DNA from: Helopsaltes ochotensis
Lineage: Eukaryota > Chordata > Aves > Passeriformes > Locustellidae
DNA length: 64,000 nucleotides
Direction: 5' to 3'
NCBI GenBank assembly: GCA_013400155.1
Contig: VXBM01000568.1
Coordinates: forward strand, 117,759 to 181,758
Under the pieces are notes generated by a model. It ran no database searches and was not told the origin of the DNA. It worked only from the letters and a program-made list of their open reading frames with translations. Positions within the stretch are counted from its first letter, which is position 1. Every line of letters begins with the position of its first letter. Positions 60,326 to 64,000 of this stretch are shown here, piece after piece. A program made the position numbers and the translations under genes.

Positions 60326-63267
60326 ATCCTGCTCAAGAATTTCAGTGGTTTGATGTCTTATACCTGATTTGATAAATGTACAGTTCATTATTCCAGTACC
60401 ATGTGATCTGTGTGACGTGTCCCAGCTTTGCAAGAACTGAAAATTTCAGTGAGATGAGGAAAAAAATAGTTCTCACAGTTCAGTCAAAGTCACTGTGGGT
60501 ATTTCTGCTGGATCTTACATTATATCCTACAGATAAAATCTAAATTATTTGCTCAGGATTGCACAGTTGCTCAACCAGAATCTGAGTAGGGATGTGTTTA
60601 AAAGGTTCTTTATTTTCCTAAGACCACTTCCTCCATGATAATGATTAGTTTTGTATTCCTTGAGTTTTCCTCGTGTAACAGGGAAAGGATGGATACAGAG
60701 GCTTCCTTCCCAAACCATGCAAAGTCTCAAATCCATTGTTTATTTAATAGCTATGCAAAATACTTTAGCTCACTATGTAATCAATCCTACAAGGCAAAAT
60801 AAATGGGAATTCAACTTGCAGATAAAGGTTACATTCACATGATATTGGTTCCTACATATCTGGAATTAATGCAATTTTGTGGCTTTTACCAATACATATG
60901 CATGCTCAGAGTTCAATTATAAATTCTGGGAAACCAAAATCTATTTTCTTTTTCTTTACATTTCTGCTGCAATATGTGTTATTGCAACAAGGTTGCATCA
61001 TGTCACACACAGTACTTGGGATTACTCCAACTCAGCCTCCTTGGTGTGTATGGGAAATCAGTCCAGAGTAGCTTCTGTGTATAGGTATAATGAGCAAGAT
61101 TTTCTCTCTCAGTAAACCAATAGTAGAGCAAAAAATATTTGTTCTTAGTGTAGCAGATTCCAAAGAACCTCGTTCTGCATATACAAATTCTAACAAATGG
61201 GATCTTAAATCTCACAACCCTGACTGGATGTGCTAACGCTTCTCCAGTTACTTCAGTGGAGATGGTCCCAGTTATTCATGGCATACAACACCTGTATGCT
61301 TTCGTTCCTTGCTCTCCAGGGAACAAGTAAGTAATCATCTTGGACGAATTTCTCCTCAGGACTGAAGTTTGTATACTCACATGTACATACTTAGGCATGA
61401 CCCCATATACTGCTGCTTGCCAAACCCTTCAAAGGAGCACAGTGATGGGTGCTCAGTCACACCTCAGCCCAGCCAAGCTTTCCCAGCATTTGATTTCACA
61501 CCTGAGAACAAATAAACAGCTGTGAGCTTTAACGGAGTGGCAAAAAGCAGCTTTTAGAAGAAGATGGTGGTTTACAGAAACGTCTGAGCTACAGTTTATG
61601 CTGTACAACCTGTCTGAATTTTGTCTCACACAGAAGCTTTATTGGATTCTTTCCAATATGATGGCAGATGAGAGAGGTAGATGTTTCCTAAAAACTTATT
61701 TTCATTATGTGGAAAAATCAAGTTGTTCTTATATTCATGAGCAATCTTTGATCTTATGCATGTAGAGACAAAGCACAGAGATTACTTCTGTTGAATTTGC
61801 TCTCATTCCCTGGGAAAGGAGGGAATGTTACAAGTATACTCTTGTTATCTGTTTAGGGTAAGTTTTGTCCCTTATTTTCAAAAGTCCTGGATACTTGAGT
61901 TATTTTTGAAGACCAACCCCCAACACTATCAAAGAGGATACACAGTAATGGAACACAGTGGGTATGATGTTTCTGTTTCAAAATTATAAAAATACATGCC
62001 CTAATCAAAATGCCTGATGAAAAGACCAACAGTAATCTTCCCATCTTCCCCTGTAAAGCTTAGACAAAACCAAAAAACTGTCTGGTTTTAAAAGAAAGAT
62101 ATTTTGTATGCCTACAGGCATTTCAGCCATATCATGTGAATGTGCCTTCTGTTGCAAATTAATTGAAAGAGCAGTTTAGTGCAAATTATTTATCAGCAGT
62201 GTTGTTTGGTTGAATGATTTATTTATTCTGTGAATTATCTCTGTGTCTTAATGCTCACCAGGGAGAATACTGGAGACAAACAGCAATCCATTGGTGTGTT
62301 ACCTTCAGTTCCTGACTTAATTTAGCATGTAGCCTCAAGTGCAGTGCTGCTCGTGCATCTGTTCTTGAGGTCACAAAGCAGAAACCGCAATAGTGTGATT
62401 TGCCTATGACAGAAATAATTGCAGTCCCCTAGTCAAGTATAAATGAAAAAGGTTATTCCAAATACTGGTAAAAGTTGAATACTTAATAACGAAAAAAAGA
62501 CCCACTGAGGTTTCTTCAGACTCTATGGACTATCAAATTAACATCTTTCCTTTGGAGTCTTAACTCAAGTTCTTAAGATTACGGCATTCTTTCCTAATGG
62601 AAACCAATATTCTGATTTGGGTGCTTAAAAAGCCTTGTTTCTGAGGAGAACTGGATATATAATTGTTAGAGACACAGGACAAAATATTGGTTGCAAAATC
62701 TCTTACATTTTCCATAGAAGAAATAGGAGATCTACCCACCCTTCCTGAGCAGGATGTTCCTGTGAGCTCAGTCTTTTTGTCCTGTCACAAAGTCTTTTCC
62801 TCACAGGCCTCTCTATAGCTCAGACCATGCAACTCAGAAACTGCAGCAAAGAGGGAAATTATGCCACTGACAAGGATGGTCAGAGTATATGGAGGTGAGC
62901 TCCAGATATAAATCCTTCTACTGCCTGATATGGAGAGAGGCAGGAATCAGACTCTGGTCCTTTTGGGTTTGTATATTCATAGCAAAACATGAGTTCATAT
63001 TCTGATTTCTTCTGCTGGTTGACACACATCAGCCAGACTCCCTGTGAACGTCAATGACACCCTGAGCCACCAACTGCAAAAGTCAGTCTTTGCTGTTCTA
63101 CGATATATTTAAAATTAAAATGTAAAACATTCTCCTTTACATAGAAAAGGACGTAAATCCAGGTCAGTTCTCAGTATTTATGTTCTATAAGAATTTAACA
63201 CTTTGGCTAAATTACATGTAGAAAGAATGTAAAATACATGTAGAATACTACTTGAAACATAGATAGG

Positions 63268-64000
63268 TGTCTTGGTTTGAAAGACAGGTATCTGCTAGGG
63301 AGGGCAGGACCTCCCTTTGGAATGGAGAATTCGAATCCCCTCCCTCCCTCCAAATTATTATAATTTACGAAATTAAACGGGCTTTTCAAGCAGAGGTATA
63401 GTGTTAGGGATAACAGTTCTTTACTAGTATGTAATAAGGTAAAACAAACAGCAATAACTACTACGATATTAACAGTAAGACTGATCCAAAGACCTTAAGA
63501 GGCTTTGCTTCAGAGTCCAGGGCAGTCGGGTTCCGGGGCTCCGAGAGCACCGGGCTGAAACGGTGGGAAAATCCCGGGCTGTGGTGAGATCAGAAGCGCT
63601 CTCTGATGGCAGCTGAAGCAGCAGGGGTGTCCTGGCCGAGCACAACCTGGTGTGGGAAAAACCCCAAAGCACAAAGCAGTGCCGAGGAAACAGCGGTGGC
63701 AGGACAGGGCCAGCCCAGCTCCAGCAGGGTGGAGAAGGTGAGCCCGGAGTTCTGAGGCACACGGGGAGCCAATACAGGTTCCCCAGAACCGGACTCGGTA
63801 GAGGCAATGAACTCCTTCTGCAGCAAAGCAGCAGCAGCTGTCCTCTCCTCGAATGCTGGGACCAAGAGAGTGAAACTGCCCCCGGCCTCATTCTTTACCT
63901 GCTTCCCAGCCCTCATGGTATCTTCTTTTGTTTTAGCCAAGTACTGAAACAAAGCACCCACAAGTATCCAGAGATCAGTCTCGTAGCAACCCAGGTGGGG
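63268..64000 (-). mobile_element. Endogenous-retrovirus LTR, cut by the window edge
   Basis: A sharp change of composition begins at TGTCTTGGTTTGAAAGACAG. Read on the minus strand the element ends CTTTCAAACCAAGACA, a typical LTR end. Upstream of that end are an AGTAAAGAACTGTTAT block (likely polyadenylation signal) and a long G+C-rich region at 63500-63960 that would be U3. The sequence AATTATTATAATTTACGAAA and the words around it match a common songbird LTR known to me. Orientation is inferred from the polyadenylation motif. The other border and any viral genes lie beyond position 64000. Frames inside it (140 and 123 codons on minus) show no viral domain. Confidence 0.75.

Larger units (their letters stand above)
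57701..63267. other. Upstream flank of ANGPT1, no recognised gene
   Basis: No gene or mobile element was recognised. An AT/AG microsatellite (58611-58634), a CAC run near 58808-58820 and an AAACC-type tract (60294-60325) are present. The part 59250-59810 is distinctly richer in G+C and carries a 107-codon plus frame with no visible domain. Confidence 0.55.

Noticed and set aside
63326..63340. TTCGAATCC word resembling a tRNA B box
   Set aside because: No cloverleaf or A box can be built around it; it is part of the LTR.
63469..63961. Minus frames of 140 and 123 codons near the right edge
   Set aside because: They lie in the G+C-rich part of an ERV LTR, overlap one another in different frames and show no viral or host domain.
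1..64000. Search for CRISPR arrays, operons, tRNA and rRNA genes
   Set aside because: No evenly spaced repeats, cloverleaf structures or rRNA segments were seen; the window is vertebrate nuclear DNA.

Overview
The window looks like nuclear DNA from a bird, most likely a songbird. It is AT-rich and intron-like, with no compact gene structure. Its recognisable repeats are CR1 LINE fragments in both orientations and endogenous-retrovirus LTRs of the kinds common in songbirds, plus AAACC/AAAC-type simple repeats. The one protein-coding segment I can identify with confidence is exon 1 of angiopoietin-1 (ANGPT1) on the minus strand. The species is not determined.

Layout. (1) Positions 1-56682 are the start of ANGPT1 intron 1, read right to left. 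I found no exon 2, so intron 1 extends past the left edge. It holds CR1 fragments (1957-2289, 23930-24335, 24694-25985 with a decayed reverse-transcriptase frame, 39220-39375 plus 39388-39630, 41712-41868, 51312-51477). It also holds a solo ERVL-like LTR (33991-34422), a probable second LTR (40528-40742), a 65-bp repeat present twice about 1 kb apart, several simple repeats and two assembly gaps. (2) Positions 56683-57426 are ANGPT1 exon 1: 297 coding bases (99 codons) ending at a consensus splice donor, preceded by a 5' leader of about 447 bases. The leader carries a 33-codon upstream ORF and three AATAAA hexamers. (3) Positions 57427-63267 are the upstream flank, including the presumed promoter, with no recognised gene. 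(4) From 63268 to the right edge is part of a minus-oriented ERV LTR.

Function. ANGPT1 is a secreted ligand of the TIE2 (TEK) receptor that stabilises blood vessels. The segment here encodes the signal peptide and the superclustering region and stops before the coiled coil; the fibrinogen-like domain lies outside the window. The upstream ORF and the A-rich leader suggest control after transcription.

I found no operon, CRISPR array, tRNA, rRNA or convincing novel gene system. The observations most worth checking are the apparently conserved upstream ORF and AATAAA hexamers in the ANGPT1 leader, two CR1 copies with internal deletions, the unexplained 65-bp repeat pair, and a 194-codon open frame of unknown meaning in intron 1.
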